A DNA stretch of 64,000 nucleotides from Psychrobacter sp. I-STPA10 (GCF_021012795.1 NZ_VFYU01000010.1:1-64000); one strand, 5' to 3'; counted from the stretch's first letter, positions 19,678-28,936 are shown. The notes: generated by a model from the letters alone, not told the origin. Translations and numbers: made by a program.

Positions 19678-20562
19678 TTAAGCCATACCGCTCAAAAATC
19701 CTGCCTTACTTTTTTGCATCTCTTGCTTAAGCCAATCTTTAAACACTATCTTTCTTTTATCCTGATAAAATGGTTTAGCAGACAATAAATGATAAGCCGA
19801 ACCGTCTGCGACAGACGAATGTACACATTGTAAAAAGTGATTATCTAACTCTTTTTCCACCATATAAATCGACACCACTGCTGTACCCAAACCTGCCAAA
19901 CAGCCCTCAATACACAAATAAAAATGCTCTAATACTAACTGCTCATACTCTTGTAGCTGTTGTTGCAATAACGGGAATTTTGTTAACTGCCGCCATAAAT
20001 TGGGGCGTGATGAGGACAACAATACGGTTTTATTCTCTGCTATATGTGGATTACGCACCGCCACGATGTATTCATCGGCTATCTTTTCATGGTAAATATC
20101 TGCACCCCATTCAAAGTCATTTCTGCGTAGGGCAATATCTATCGCCTGCCCATCAAAGTCCACTGCCCCGCCTGCGGTGAGTAGCACTATCTCAAAGCCA
20201 TAATTCAACTGATTAAACTGTGCCAATCTTGGTATCAGCCACTTCATCGAGATGGTCGGCTCACACGATAGCACCAACTGCTTTTGTTGGTTTTGCTGAC
20301 TTTTCAGCTCATTCAGACAGTCATCAAGTCGGCTAAATACCTGCTGACAACAGGCAAATAACACCGCACCATCAGGCGTTAATACGAGGTTTTTACCAAC
20401 TCTAGCAAACAACGCCATGTCCAGCGACTCTTCCAGATTTTTTATCTGCTTACTGACTGCACTTTGGGTAACAAACAACTTGGTGGCGGCTTGGGTAACA
20501 CTGCCATGCGTCGCTACATAATAAAAAAACTTTAAGCCATTTAACGATATCTTTTCTATCAT
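19678..20562 (-). CDS. LysR-family transcriptional regulator
   Basis: The 294-aa protein has an N-terminal winged helix-turn-helix (FYYVATHGSVTQAATKLFVTQSAVSKQIKNLEES, residues about 13-47). A LysR substrate-binding domain follows, of the GcvA-like subgroup by eye (LVLSCEPTISMKWLIPRLAQF, then AIDIALRRND). GAGGT precedes the ATG. It is divergent from the LysE-type exporter at 20753 with a 190-bp shared control region, which suggests it regulates that exporter, as in many LysR/LysE pairs. The ligand is unknown. Confidence 0.88.
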   Translation of the reverse strand: MIEKISLNGLKFFYYVATHGSVTQAATKLFVTQSAVSKQIKNLEESLDMALFARVGKNLVLTPDGAVLFACCQQVFSRLDDCLNELKSQQNQQKQLVLSCEPTISMKWLIPRLAQFNQLNYGFEIVLLTAGGAVDFDGQAIDIALRRNDFEWGADIYHEKIADEYIVAVRNPHIAENKTVLLSSSRPNLWRQLTKFPLLQQQLQEYEQLVLEHFYLCIEGCLAGLGTAVVSIYMVEKELDNHFLQCVHSSVADGSAYHLLSAKPFYQDKRKIVFKDWLKQEMQKSKAGFLSGMA

Positions 20563-20752
20563 TCCAAAACCTCATGGATATTCATGCGGATAAATCCATT
20601 TTAGTTTAACGATGACTGTGTAAAGATACAACCAAGTTGATGCAGCTAGATTGTTACGACCCGATTGATAAAAATAAACTATGACGATAAGTCATCAATC
20701 AAGCCGTAGAAATAGAAATAAAAACAGAAACAGACCAAAAAGAGAAAAAGAG

Positions 20753-21361
20753 ATGACTGAATTTTATGCCGTCATTGCCATCACTATTTTGGCGGTGATT
20801 AGCCCGGGTGCAGACTTTGCCATCGTCACCAAAAACAGCTATTTGTATGGTCGCTCAGTTGGGGTGCTAACCTCCATTGGCATTGCCTTAGGCGTGTTGG
20901 TACATGTGACTTATACGCTGGTGGCGATAGCAGTGGTAATGAAGATTGCTCCCAACTTTTTGGCATGGATAAAGTATTTGGGGGCATTTTATCTGATTTA
21001 TATCGGCTATAAAACCTTTGTGCAAACCCCTGTATTAGAAAGTACAAGCTCTACGGCAATTGGTGCTTGGCAAGCCCTGCGTAATGGCTTTTTTACCAAT
21101 GCGTTAAACCCTAAAACCACGCTGTTTGTGATTAGCACCTATACCCAAATCGTCAGTGCCACCACACCAAAATTTGTATTAATCGGCTATGGTCTATTTA
21201 TGTCATTGGCACATTTGCTTTGGTTTGCATTGGTGGCGGTATTGTTTTCACAACAAACTTTGCGCGCCAAAATGCTTAGTCGTCAGGTGATGATTAATCG
21301 GGTGATTGGGGTGATTTTGGCGGGATTGGGTATGGTTTTGTTATTTGCTAATGTTGGTTAA
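20753..21361 (+). CDS. LysE/RhtB-family amino-acid exporter
   Basis: The product is 202 aa from ATG at 20753 (MTEFYAVIAITILAVISPGADFAIVTKNS), with a purine-rich AAGAGAAAAAGAG upstream. An in-frame ATG at 20681 would add a 24-residue basic tail and is unlikely. The SPGADF motif and about six membrane spans are typical of the family, as is the GAFYLIYIGYKTF segment. It probably exports an amino acid or derivative under control of the divergent LysR protein. The stop codon lies within the first unit of a 15-bp tandem array. Confidence 0.88.
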   Translation: MTEFYAVIAITILAVISPGADFAIVTKNSYLYGRSVGVLTSIGIALGVLVHVTYTLVAIAVVMKIAPNFLAWIKYLGAFYLIYIGYKTFVQTPVLESTSSTAIGAWQALRNGFFTNALNPKTTLFVISTYTQIVSATTPKFVLIGYGLFMSLAHLLWFALVAVLFSQQTLRAKMLSRQVMINRVIGVILAGLGMVLLFANVG

Positions 21362-21457
21362 AGGTACGTTAGTTAAAGAAATATTAGCTAAGTGAGTGTT
21401 AGTTAAGAAGGTGTGAGTTAAGGAAATATGAGTTAAAAGTATGTTAACTAAGGACAT
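21353..21457 (+). repeat. 15-bp degenerate tandem repeat, seven units
   Basis: Seven consecutive 15-bp units follow the pattern GTTAGTTAAGRAANT, for example GTTAGTTAAAGAAAT, ATTAGCTAAGTGAGT and GTTAGTTAAGAAGGT. The array starts inside the last codons of the LysE gene and fills most of the gap to thrH. Confidence 0.85.
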
Positions 21458-21479
21458 TTTAATATAGGGAAAAGCTACT

Positions 21480-22085
21480 ATGAGCAAAATTGCATTTATT
21501 GATATGGAAGGGGTATTAATTCCTGAGATATGGACATTTTTAGCAAAGCAACTTGCGATTTCTGAGTTAAATCTAACGACGAGAGAAGTTGCAGATTATC
21601 AAAGTCTTATGCTGTATCGCATTAATATTTTAAAGAAACATAAAGTGACACTGGCACAAATCCAAGAGATTATTAAACAGCTTGAGCCAATGGCAGGTGC
21701 TTTTGACTTTTTAACAGCGTTAAGAGGCAAAGGCTATAACATTCAAATTATATCAGATTGCTTTGAAGAATTTTTGCAAAGCTTTGTTAGTAAGTTGCTT
21801 ATTCCTATAAATGCTGTCTATTGCCATCAGTTACAGTTAGATGCTGAGGGGTATATCACAAGTGTGAATTATAGCCGAACACAAGGTAAGCAAGAAGCGG
21901 TCAAAAACTATCCCTTTTCACTTAGACATAGTATCGCCGTTGGTGATGCTTTTAATGATTTTTCGATGCTTAGTGCAGTCACAAAGGGCTTTTTATTTGC
22001 ACCATCTGAGACCGTTTTGAATCAAGCCCCTGCTGAATTTAGTATTGTGTATAGTTATGAAGAAATCTTAAATAGCAATTTCTAA
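21480..22085 (+). CDS. thrH: ThrH-type HAD phosphatase (phosphoserine phosphatase / homoserine phosphotransferase)
   Basis: The 201-aa protein matches ThrH, a HAD enzyme that in Pseudomonas dephosphorylates phosphoserine and can transfer the phosphate to homoserine. The nucleophile motif is FIDMEGVLIPEIW (Asp8, with Glu10 in place of the usual second Asp, as in ThrH). Next come the ISDCFEEF segment near residue 91 and GDAFNDFSML at about 155. TATAGGGAAAAG precedes the ATG. The final Phe codon and the TAA stop lie inside a partial CRISPR repeat (22079-22100), so the C-terminus abuts the CRISPR locus. Confidence 0.87.
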   Translation: MSKIAFIDMEGVLIPEIWTFLAKQLAISELNLTTREVADYQSLMLYRINILKKHKVTLAQIQEIIKQLEPMAGAFDFLTALRGKGYNIQIISDCFEEFLQSFVSKLLIPINAVYCHQLQLDAEGYITSVNYSRTQGKQEAVKNYPFSLRHSIAVGDAFNDFSMLSAVTKGFLFAPSETVLNQAPAEFSIVYSYEEILNSNF

Positions 22086-22100
22086 ACCACCTATGCGGTG
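22079..22100 (-). repeat. Solitary partial CRISPR repeat overlapping the thrH stop codon
   Basis: These 22 bases are identical to 22 of the 28 bases of the array repeat; the remaining six differ. The stem CACC/GGTG is kept. It lies 112 bp outside the array, off the 60-bp phase, so it is an isolated relic or CRISPR-like element. The thrH stop TAA is contained in it. Confidence 0.85.
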
Positions 22101-22137
22101 TTCATATTATTCAAAATCACTCGGAAATGTACCTTCT

Positions 22138-22161
22138 GGAAATCCTATTTAAAGGATTTCC
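22138..22161. terminator. Perfect hairpin between thrH and the CRISPR array
   Basis: GGAAATCC (22138-22145) and GGATTTCC (22154-22161) form an 8-bp perfect stem around TATTTAAA. It lies 52 bp after the thrH stop. There is no T-tract, so its role as a terminator for thrH, or for CRISPR transcription from the other side, is uncertain. Confidence 0.4.
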
Positions 22162-22212
22162 CTTGCACAGCTAAAATTGACATGGCTTTCTTGTAAATCA
22201 GTTTTAACGCTG

Positions 22213-22661
22213 CTCATAAACCACCTATGCGGTGGACAACTCAACTCATATCCCACCGATGATGGGCTTATATTTCTAAACCACCTATGCGGTGGACAAC
22301 AAAATAACAGGCATGTCACTGCGTTATTTTGTTTTCTAAACCACCTATGCGGTGGACAACCGGGGTCGTACCAGTCGATAAAAACTGGCTTATTTCTAAA
22401 CCACCTATGCGGTGGACAACTTTTCGGGGAAAACTACGGTCAAATCTGTATCTTTCTAAACCACCTATGCGGTGGACAACATTTTTTAGCAGTTGACCAA
22501 AATAATGCGGCTTTTCTAAACCACCTATGCGGTGGACAACACGAGGTTTACAACGATAAGAGCGAGAGCAAATTTCTAAACCACCTATGCGGTGGACAAC
22601 TCAAGTGTTTCATTGACGCTGGCTTTGGTGATGTTTCTAAACCACCTATGCGGTGGACAAC
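22213..22661 (-). CRISPR. CRISPR array, type I-F-like, 8 repeats and 7 spacers, no cas genes nearby
   Basis: Repeats are 28 bp and start at 22213, 22273, 22333, 22393, 22453, 22513, 22573 and 22634. Spacers are 32 bp except the last, which is 33. On the minus strand the repeat begins GTTGTCCACC and ends TGGTTTAGAAA with a CCACC/GGTGG stem. This length, spacer size and GTT...AGAAA form match type I-F. The repeat at 22213 has three mismatches at its minus-strand 3' end, as expected for the leader-distal repeat, so the leader should lie to the right of 22661. No Cas1, Cas3 or Csy gene is in the window. Confidence 0.96.
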
Positions 22662-22880
22662 TAGAATTATAGCGTTAAAAAGTCAGTAATAACAAGGCGT
22701 GCGGGGTAAAAAACCTTAATTTACCTTCTATTTTTTCTTTATTTTTAAGTTATTGATTTTAATTATTATTTTTATAGGCGTAAAAAAAAGGGTATTTTTC
22801 TAGGGTTGCTCACATGGATAAGGTAGGTTTGGTTAGCAGCGAAAACCATAAACAAAATACAGACGACGATAAATGGCTAC
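22662..22880 (-). promoter_or_regulatory. Probable CRISPR leader
   Basis: This AT-rich non-coding stretch has long A/T runs. It lies next to the non-degenerate end of the array, upstream of the inferred transcription direction (minus strand). Assignment rests on repeat polarity and composition only; I see no clear promoter boxes. Confidence 0.55.
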
Positions 22881-22888
22881 TTAACAAT

Positions 22889-22918
22889 AAAAAAACCAAC
22901 GGATTATGAGTCCGTTGA
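22889..22918 (-). terminator. Rho-independent terminator of the M16 protease gene
   Basis: On the minus strand the stem CAACGGA/TCCGTTG (22911-22917 with 22897-22903) is followed by GGTTTTTTT. It lies about 35 bp past the protease stop, between it and the CRISPR leader. Confidence 0.88.
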
Positions 22919-22953
22919 TTTTATGATTTCTATAAAAAACAGGTCAGCAAATA

Positions 22954-25900
22954 CTAACTTTTAACTTTATGTACCACAAAGCCAAGCTCGCTCATGGTGC
23001 TTTCTTTATCATAAGGTGCAAGCACCGCTTTGCTATGTGGTTTATCTAGCAAATAAGTGGTCGCCACACGCTGTAAGTCAGCTAAGGTTACGGCTAAGAT
23101 ATTGGCACGCATTTGTTGTTGCCACGCTTCATCTCGTCCGTGTAGCTCGCTAAAGCAGGCTTTGACTGCCTCCCCTGCTGGTGAGCCGGGTTTGTCCATT
23201 GCAGAGATGATGCCAAGTATCGCTTCTTCTAGTTGGGCTTCATTTTGCGGTTCGTTAAGTAACCACTGTACGCTTTGCTCAAAATGGGCAAAGGTTTCAC
23301 TGCAATGTGGGTCACGATAGCTAAAGAATTTAAAGGCACAGGCATTGGCATCATAGCCTGCTCCGCCACCATAAGCACCGCCTTTTTCACGGATAGCACC
23401 GTGTAGATAGCCATTGCGTAAGTAAGGTGCCAGTACCATCAGCGCAGCAGTATCAGGGTGGTCAGATGAGGTTGCAGGATAAACGGCGGCGTTATGATAG
23501 ACATTGGTAGATACCAGCCATGCCATGTCTTCATCTGCATCTTTTTCTATCGCCATCGGTGCATCGGCAACACTGGATAATGCCAGTTCACAAAACTCTT
23601 CGGGGATTTGGTTGGTGGCATCACTGCTATTGCGATTATCAATATTGTTCGCATCTTGCCAGCTTTGCACGATAAGGTCGCTAAGACGCTCGGTTTGCTC
23701 AGCTTCACAAATAATCAAAGCGTGTTTCGGCAAGGCGATGATATGTTGATGCAATGCCATAAGGCTATTTGCCAAATCGTCCCATTTACTCTCATTTTCT
23801 TTGGCATCTGCCAAAAATGCCGTAAGCGCATTAAGTGCAGGTAAGCCACTACGCACATATTCTAGCTGGGCTTGACGGCTCATATTGCGACTGGCGGTTT
23901 GTAGCGCATAGGCATGTCCTGCATTGGCAAGGCGAGACTGCCAGCCTGCTTGTTTTTGTCGTAATAGCTCTTTGATGCGCTCATGCTCTGTAAATACAGT
24001 GTGCATCAATACTTCTTTAAGCACGTCTATCGCCTCTACTTTGCGGTTTAGCGCGCGGGTGGCAACGACAAAATAACTGGCAATCTCATTGCGGTCATGA
24101 ATACTGGTACGCTGACTAATACGTGCAGTAACGCCCGATGAGTGTGCCGCTTGCAAGGCCTGCATTTCGCGTGCGCTCATCGAATCCGTACCCAAATCTG
24201 AAAGCAGACCAAGATACAGCGGCAACAATGGGTGATTAATCACTTCATCAGCCATCGTTTGCTCGGCGGCATCTACATTGCCCAATTTGTCAGATTCTAA
24301 AGGGATAATCACCTGATAATAATACAATCCATTGGTGCCAACTTCGTATTGAAATAACGTGCTGTCTTTGCCTTGTAATTTGACTGGTAGGCTTGTGCCT
24401 TGGCTCAGTTTCACCGCTTCTGGCACGTCTTCGATGCCAACTTTTGGTAATAGGCTCAAGTCATCTTCGGCATTTTGACGGGCGGCTAAGTCTAAGGCTT
24501 GCTGACGCAATTGTGCTTTATCATCTTCTGTCATTTCAGCAGCAAGGGTGTCTAGACGAGTTTGCTCAGCGGCGATGATTTTGGCAGATTTTTGTGCATC
24601 GGGGACAAGGGTAACCCGAACTCGGTGCGGATTATCAATTAAGTAGGTCTCAATTAAACTGGGTAACCAATTGGGGTCTTTGACTTGCTCACGTAGCCAC
24701 GCCAGATGCTCATCAACTTCCCACACGTCTATGGGGTTGCCATCATGAATGGCGGTGCTAAAGCCTTCTAGCATCAGATTTAAGCCATAAGGCATACTAT
24801 CACCACCAATATGACGTTGGTCAATTTCAATCTGGTGCAAAATAGTTTCGATGCTGTCATCATCAATGGGATTGGCGGCAATCTGACGCAATAAATCTAA
24901 AATGCCCTGCTCAACCGCCTCGGCATGCTCAGGCTCAGAGCCACGCAGACCTGTATAAAATACCATCTCATAATGACTGTCATCGAGCCCCAATAAGGGG
25001 CTTGGTGCGCTACCAAGCGTATGACTATCCAAATAGGCACGCAAAGGCGAGCCTGCATGTTCAATCAACACCCCTTCAAGCAAACGCAAAGCCAATCTGC
25101 GTTTGGGGTCGGTAATGGTGGGTAATAGCCATGCAATCACATGATGCGTTTTGCCCTCGCCTTCTTCTTCGGCAGTATAAGTCTCTGTGACGGCAATCGG
25201 CTTGGTAAAACGCTGCTCAGGGTGTGAGACGTGTTTTTTACCAGATTCAAACTGTGCCAGCGCATCTTCATGTAGGCGAGTTTGCGTCTCTAGTACGGGG
25301 ATATTACCAAAGCTCATAATCACACTATTGGCAGGGTGATAATGGCTTTGATGAAAATCTACCAATTCATTATGGGTCAAATCAGGGATATCGGCAGGGT
25401 CACCGCCTGAGTTATAGTGATAGGTGGTGGTGGGGAAAAGATGGTGTGCTACGGTATGATAAAGCTGGTCAACCTCCCCACTCATCGCGCCTTTCATCTC
25501 GTTAAATACAATGCCCTTAAATTGTGGCTTGTCATTATCATCAAGCTCAACACGAATGCCTTCTTGCGCAAAGTCCAATGGGTGAATATTAGGAAAAAAG
25601 GTGGCATCTAAATAAACAGACAATAAATTAAAATAGTCGTTTTTGTTTTGGGTGGCAAACGGAAATGCCGTCCAATCAGCCGCAGTCATGGCATTCATAA
25701 AGGTGTTAAGTGAGCGTTTAATCATCGAAAAAAACGGGTCACGCACAGGGTATTTTTGTGAGCCACACAACGCCACATGCTCTAAAATATGCGCCTCTCC
25801 CTTTGAATCCATCGGCTGGGTACGAAAGCCCACCAAAAACGCATTTTCTGCGCTTGGGTGCGCAAGATGATAGTGCATCGCCCCAGTTTGGGCATGCTGA

Positions 25901-26001
25901 CTAATCAGCACGTCAATAGACAAGGCATCAATATGACGATGCTCAATCAGCTTAAAAGCGGGGTGCAGGGTGAGTTGTGGCGAAAAAGCAGTATCAATCA
26001 T
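22954..26001 (-). CDS. PreP-like M16 family zinc metalloprotease
   Basis: The 1015-aa protein belongs to the M16C (presequence protease, PreP) group, which degrades short unstructured peptides in a clamshell of four homologous domains. The inverted zinc motif HxxEH is HILEH at residues 71-75, followed by CGSQKYPVRDPFFSMIKRSLNTFMNAMTAAD. The companion Glu lies downstream in the GIVFNEMKGAM region. The C-terminal half includes EKGGAYGGGAGYD. No signal peptide is seen, so a cytoplasmic location is inferred. AAGGATAGGT precedes the ATG. The length fits the family. Confidence 0.92.
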   Translation of the reverse strand: MIDTAFSPQLTLHPAFKLIEHRHIDALSIDVLISQHAQTGAMHYHLAHPSAENAFLVGFRTQPMDSKGEAHILEHVALCGSQKYPVRDPFFSMIKRSLNTFMNAMTAADWTAFPFATQNKNDYFNLLSVYLDATFFPNIHPLDFAQEGIRVELDDNDKPQFKGIVFNEMKGAMSGEVDQLYHTVAHHLFPTTTYHYNSGGDPADIPDLTHNELVDFHQSHYHPANSVIMSFGNIPVLETQTRLHEDALAQFESGKKHVSHPEQRFTKPIAVTETYTAEEEGEGKTHHVIAWLLPTITDPKRRLALRLLEGVLIEHAGSPLRAYLDSHTLGSAPSPLLGLDDSHYEMVFYTGLRGSEPEHAEAVEQGILDLLRQIAANPIDDDSIETILHQIEIDQRHIGGDSMPYGLNLMLEGFSTAIHDGNPIDVWEVDEHLAWLREQVKDPNWLPSLIETYLIDNPHRVRVTLVPDAQKSAKIIAAEQTRLDTLAAEMTEDDKAQLRQQALDLAARQNAEDDLSLLPKVGIEDVPEAVKLSQGTSLPVKLQGKDSTLFQYEVGTNGLYYYQVIIPLESDKLGNVDAAEQTMADEVINHPLLPLYLGLLSDLGTDSMSAREMQALQAAHSSGVTARISQRTSIHDRNEIASYFVVATRALNRKVEAIDVLKEVLMHTVFTEHERIKELLRQKQAGWQSRLANAGHAYALQTASRNMSRQAQLEYVRSGLPALNALTAFLADAKENESKWDDLANSLMALHQHIIALPKHALIICEAEQTERLSDLIVQSWQDANNIDNRNSSDATNQIPEEFCELALSSVADAPMAIEKDADEDMAWLVSTNVYHNAAVYPATSSDHPDTAALMVLAPYLRNGYLHGAIREKGGAYGGGAGYDANACAFKFFSYRDPHCSETFAHFEQSVQWLLNEPQNEAQLEEAILGIISAMDKPGSPAGEAVKACFSELHGRDEAWQQQMRANILAVTLADLQRVATTYLLDKPHSKAVLAPYDKESTMSELGFVVHKVKS

Positions 26002-26800
26002 ACCTATCCTTATTAATGCCTTGTTATTAATTCAAAATTGATTCAAAAAGGTGACTTTACCGATGCCATTATCATCGGTATGTTCTATTCATCAGCTTAT
26101 GTGGCTATCAGTCGTTAATAGTCATCATCTGTTACTGTTGCTATTACTATTGCTATGACTGGCTATCAACAGTCACAAATTACCGTAGTTGCAAAAGAGT
26201 ATCATTGCACTAAAATTGGGCTCTACAATAAAAAAGACCCCTACTCTAGCGCACCAATAGACCATTGCCTAATTGAGTCACTAAATGTTGGGGTTTGGGT
26301 AATCTTAATGACGACAGTCTACTACTGATAAAATGAAGCACCTGATTTGTGTTCATTTCATGGTGTCGGTAAAGGTTTGCCTAGTATGTATTTTATGATG
26401 AATAATAATGGGGTTGTTTTGGCAATATACAATGTTCAATTTAACGCTAAATTGAGCCAAATAATGCCAAATTGAGCCTCTGCCATCATCACAGCCCAAT
26501 ATAATAACAAAAGCTTCGCCTGCATGAAACCTAAAAATACATTATATAAATGTGGTTTTCTACAAAATACCACCAAATATCGCCATTTATACGCATAAAA
26601 ATATAAACCAAGCAGCAGGCAAACCCTTCCAAAATAATTAATAGCACAAATCTTTATCCATCAATTTAATATCCCTATTGGGTTAAAAAATGACTAAATA
26701 GTACACGATAGTACCCAACTTTTATCCAATCATAAACGCTGCTATGATGCGGTAACAAAGATTTAAAAAGTCTTAAAAAGTTTTAACAAGGATAATGACC
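26002..26800. other. Long intergenic region between divergent genes; no gene seen
   Basis: About 800 bp are without a credible ORF or RNA gene. The only regular feature is a direct repeat, AAATTGAGCC at 26449-26458 and 26469-26478, spaced exactly 20 bp (about two helical turns). It lies some 330 bp upstream of the acyl-CoA synthetase and could be an operator. Confidence 0.4.
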
Positions 26801-28936
26801 ATGTCTCAAGATAACATAAAACCAACCACCCAAAACAACATAAACAACACCAAAAACGACTTAAAAAACAACACCAAAAACAACGCTACTAGCCCTAAGC
26901 CTACACCACAACAAGTACAAACTGACCAAACCGCAAGCGTCGCTAAGTTTATGGATACAGCCACCTATCAGCAAATGCTCACCGACATGCCCACCACTTA
27001 TGAGCTACTCAAAAAAGGACATGATATTAACCCCGATGCACCTGCTTTAAGCTACTTTTTGCAAGCCACTGATGATAATTATCAAACCCATGAAACACTC
27101 AGCTATGCCGAATTTTTGGCACAAGTGCATCAAGTGGGTAATTTTATTGACTCGCTCAACCTTGAAGACGATGCTGTCATTGCCATGCTACTGCCCAACC
27201 TACCCGAAGGCTTTATTGCCATCTTTGGGATACAGACCCGTCATATCGTCATGCCCATTAATCCTTTACTTGAGCCTGAGATTATCAGCGAGCTGCTGAG
27301 CAATGCCAAAGCACGAGCGTTAATTACCTTTGCGCCCTTTCCTAAAGTTGATATCTGGCAAAAGGCACAATATGCAGCCGAGCATGTACCAAGCTTAGCG
27401 CATGTGATAACCATTAATATGGCAACGCATGTACAAGGCAAAAAAGCCCTGCCCGCTAAGCTATTACAATTTAAACAAAATATACAAGAAAATGGCTGGC
27501 AAGCATTGCTATTTGCTGCCGCTGCTGGCTTGCCTGCGCATATTACCCATCATAACTGGACAGAGGCACTAAAACCTCAGCGCAAAGAGCAGCTTAACTT
27601 TGTCAATGATGCAAATAAGCGTCGCCAAAGTACCGATTTATCTTCCTTTTTTTGCACAGGTGGTACCACAGGTCGCCCCAAAATCGCCATGCGTCAACAT
27701 AAAAATGAAGTCAGTAACGTGCTGCAAGCTCGGGCAGTACTCGGTGATGAAGTTGTCGGCAGTGGTAAAACGGTGCTGTGTGGTTTGCCTTTATTTCACG
27801 TCAATGCGTTGATGGTGACAGGTGCATTGCCACTATCTATCGGTGGGCATATCTTACTTGCCACCCCACAAGGCTATCGTGGTGAAGGCATGATGACCAA
27901 CTTTTGGAAAATTATTGCGTACTATCGAGTAAATTTCTTTAGTGGTGTACCCACCCTATTTAGTGCCTTATTGGACATACCCATAGCCAACCAAAATGTC
28001 AGCAGCCTAGAGTATTGTCTTTGCGGTGCAGCACCAATGCCCGTTGAAGTGTTTAAGCAGTTTGAAGCACAGACAGGCATTAGTATTTTGGAAGCTTATG
28101 GCATGACTGAGGGCAATTGTGGCAGCTCAGCCAATCCCAAAGATGGTGAGCGTAAGATTGGCTCGGTTGGTTTGCCGTTTGCATTTCAGCCAATGAGTGT
28201 GGTCATTGTTGATGACACACACTCTGATAAGACAGAGAGCTCAAGTCAATTTGTGCGTCATGCCAATGTCGATGAAGTTGGGGTGATTGCCATTCGTGGT
28301 GACAATGTGTTTGTTGGCTATCATAATCCCAGTCAAAACTCAGATATTTGGATTGAGGATAATGAGGGTAAGCGATGGCTAAATACAGGAGATTTGGGTT
28401 ATCAAGACAGTGATGGTTACTTCTTTTTGACAGGTCGCAAAAAAGAGCTGATTATCCGTGGTGGACATAATATCGACCCGAAACTTATCGAAGAGCCCGT
28501 GTATCAACATGAAAGCGTTGCGCTGTGTGCTGCCATTGGTAAACCTGACGTCTATGCAGGCGAGTTGCCAATATTATATGTGCAACCAAAACCAAATATC
28601 AAAATAAACAACACAGAGTTAATTAAGCAATTACAAGACTATTGTCAGACGCACATTGCCGAGCGAGCCGCCATTCCCAAAGCAATTCATATTATTGATG
28701 AGATGCCGCTTACGCCAGTGGGTAAAGTATTTAAACCTGCCCTTAAACGCTTAGCCAATGTACAGAGTGTCAAAGAGTTGCTGACTGAGCAAAATATCAC
28801 CGCAACTATCAGCACCCCCGAACACCCCAAGTATGGCTTTATCACCAAGGTCGAAGTAAACGATACTAAGCAGCTTAAAGAGGCACAACGGCTGGTTGGG
28901 CAACTGAGTATCGCCAGTGAAGTGACTGCGTTATAA
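26801..28936 (+). CDS. AMP-forming acyl-CoA synthetase
   Basis: This is a 711-aa ANL-superfamily enzyme that should activate a carboxylic acid, probably a fatty acid, to its CoA thioester via an acyl-AMP. Motifs are the P-loop CTGGTTGRPK at about residues 284-293, YGMTEGNCG, the hinge region NTGDLGYQDSDGYFFLTGRKKELIIRGGHNIDP, and TPVGKVFKPAL with the catalytic C-terminal Lys. The first 45 residues are a disordered N/K/T-rich extension. I chose ATG at 26801 because AAGGA at 26788 is correctly spaced for it and too close to the ATG at 26795. The substrate is not determinable. Confidence 0.9.
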   Translation: MSQDNIKPTTQNNINNTKNDLKNNTKNNATSPKPTPQQVQTDQTASVAKFMDTATYQQMLTDMPTTYELLKKGHDINPDAPALSYFLQATDDNYQTHETLSYAEFLAQVHQVGNFIDSLNLEDDAVIAMLLPNLPEGFIAIFGIQTRHIVMPINPLLEPEIISELLSNAKARALITFAPFPKVDIWQKAQYAAEHVPSLAHVITINMATHVQGKKALPAKLLQFKQNIQENGWQALLFAAAAGLPAHITHHNWTEALKPQRKEQLNFVNDANKRRQSTDLSSFFCTGGTTGRPKIAMRQHKNEVSNVLQARAVLGDEVVGSGKTVLCGLPLFHVNALMVTGALPLSIGGHILLATPQGYRGEGMMTNFWKIIAYYRVNFFSGVPTLFSALLDIPIANQNVSSLEYCLCGAAPMPVEVFKQFEAQTGISILEAYGMTEGNCGSSANPKDGERKIGSVGLPFAFQPMSVVIVDDTHSDKTESSSQFVRHANVDEVGVIAIRGDNVFVGYHNPSQNSDIWIEDNEGKRWLNTGDLGYQDSDGYFFLTGRKKELIIRGGHNIDPKLIEEPVYQHESVALCAAIGKPDVYAGELPILYVQPKPNIKINNTELIKQLQDYCQTHIAERAAIPKAIHIIDEMPLTPVGKVFKPALKRLANVQSVKELLTEQNITATISTPEHPKYGFITKVEVNDTKQLKEAQRLVGQLSIASEVTAL

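Noticed and set aside
22177..22689. A 170-codon open frame over the CRISPR array encoding repeated FLNHLCGGQ
   Set aside because: It is a by-product of 60-bp repeat periodicity in a frame without stops; there is no ribosome site, and the spacers give unrelated peptide segments.
22662..22953. A small cas or accessory gene next to the array
   Set aside because: No frame of useful length with a ribosome site; A/T runs fit a leader.
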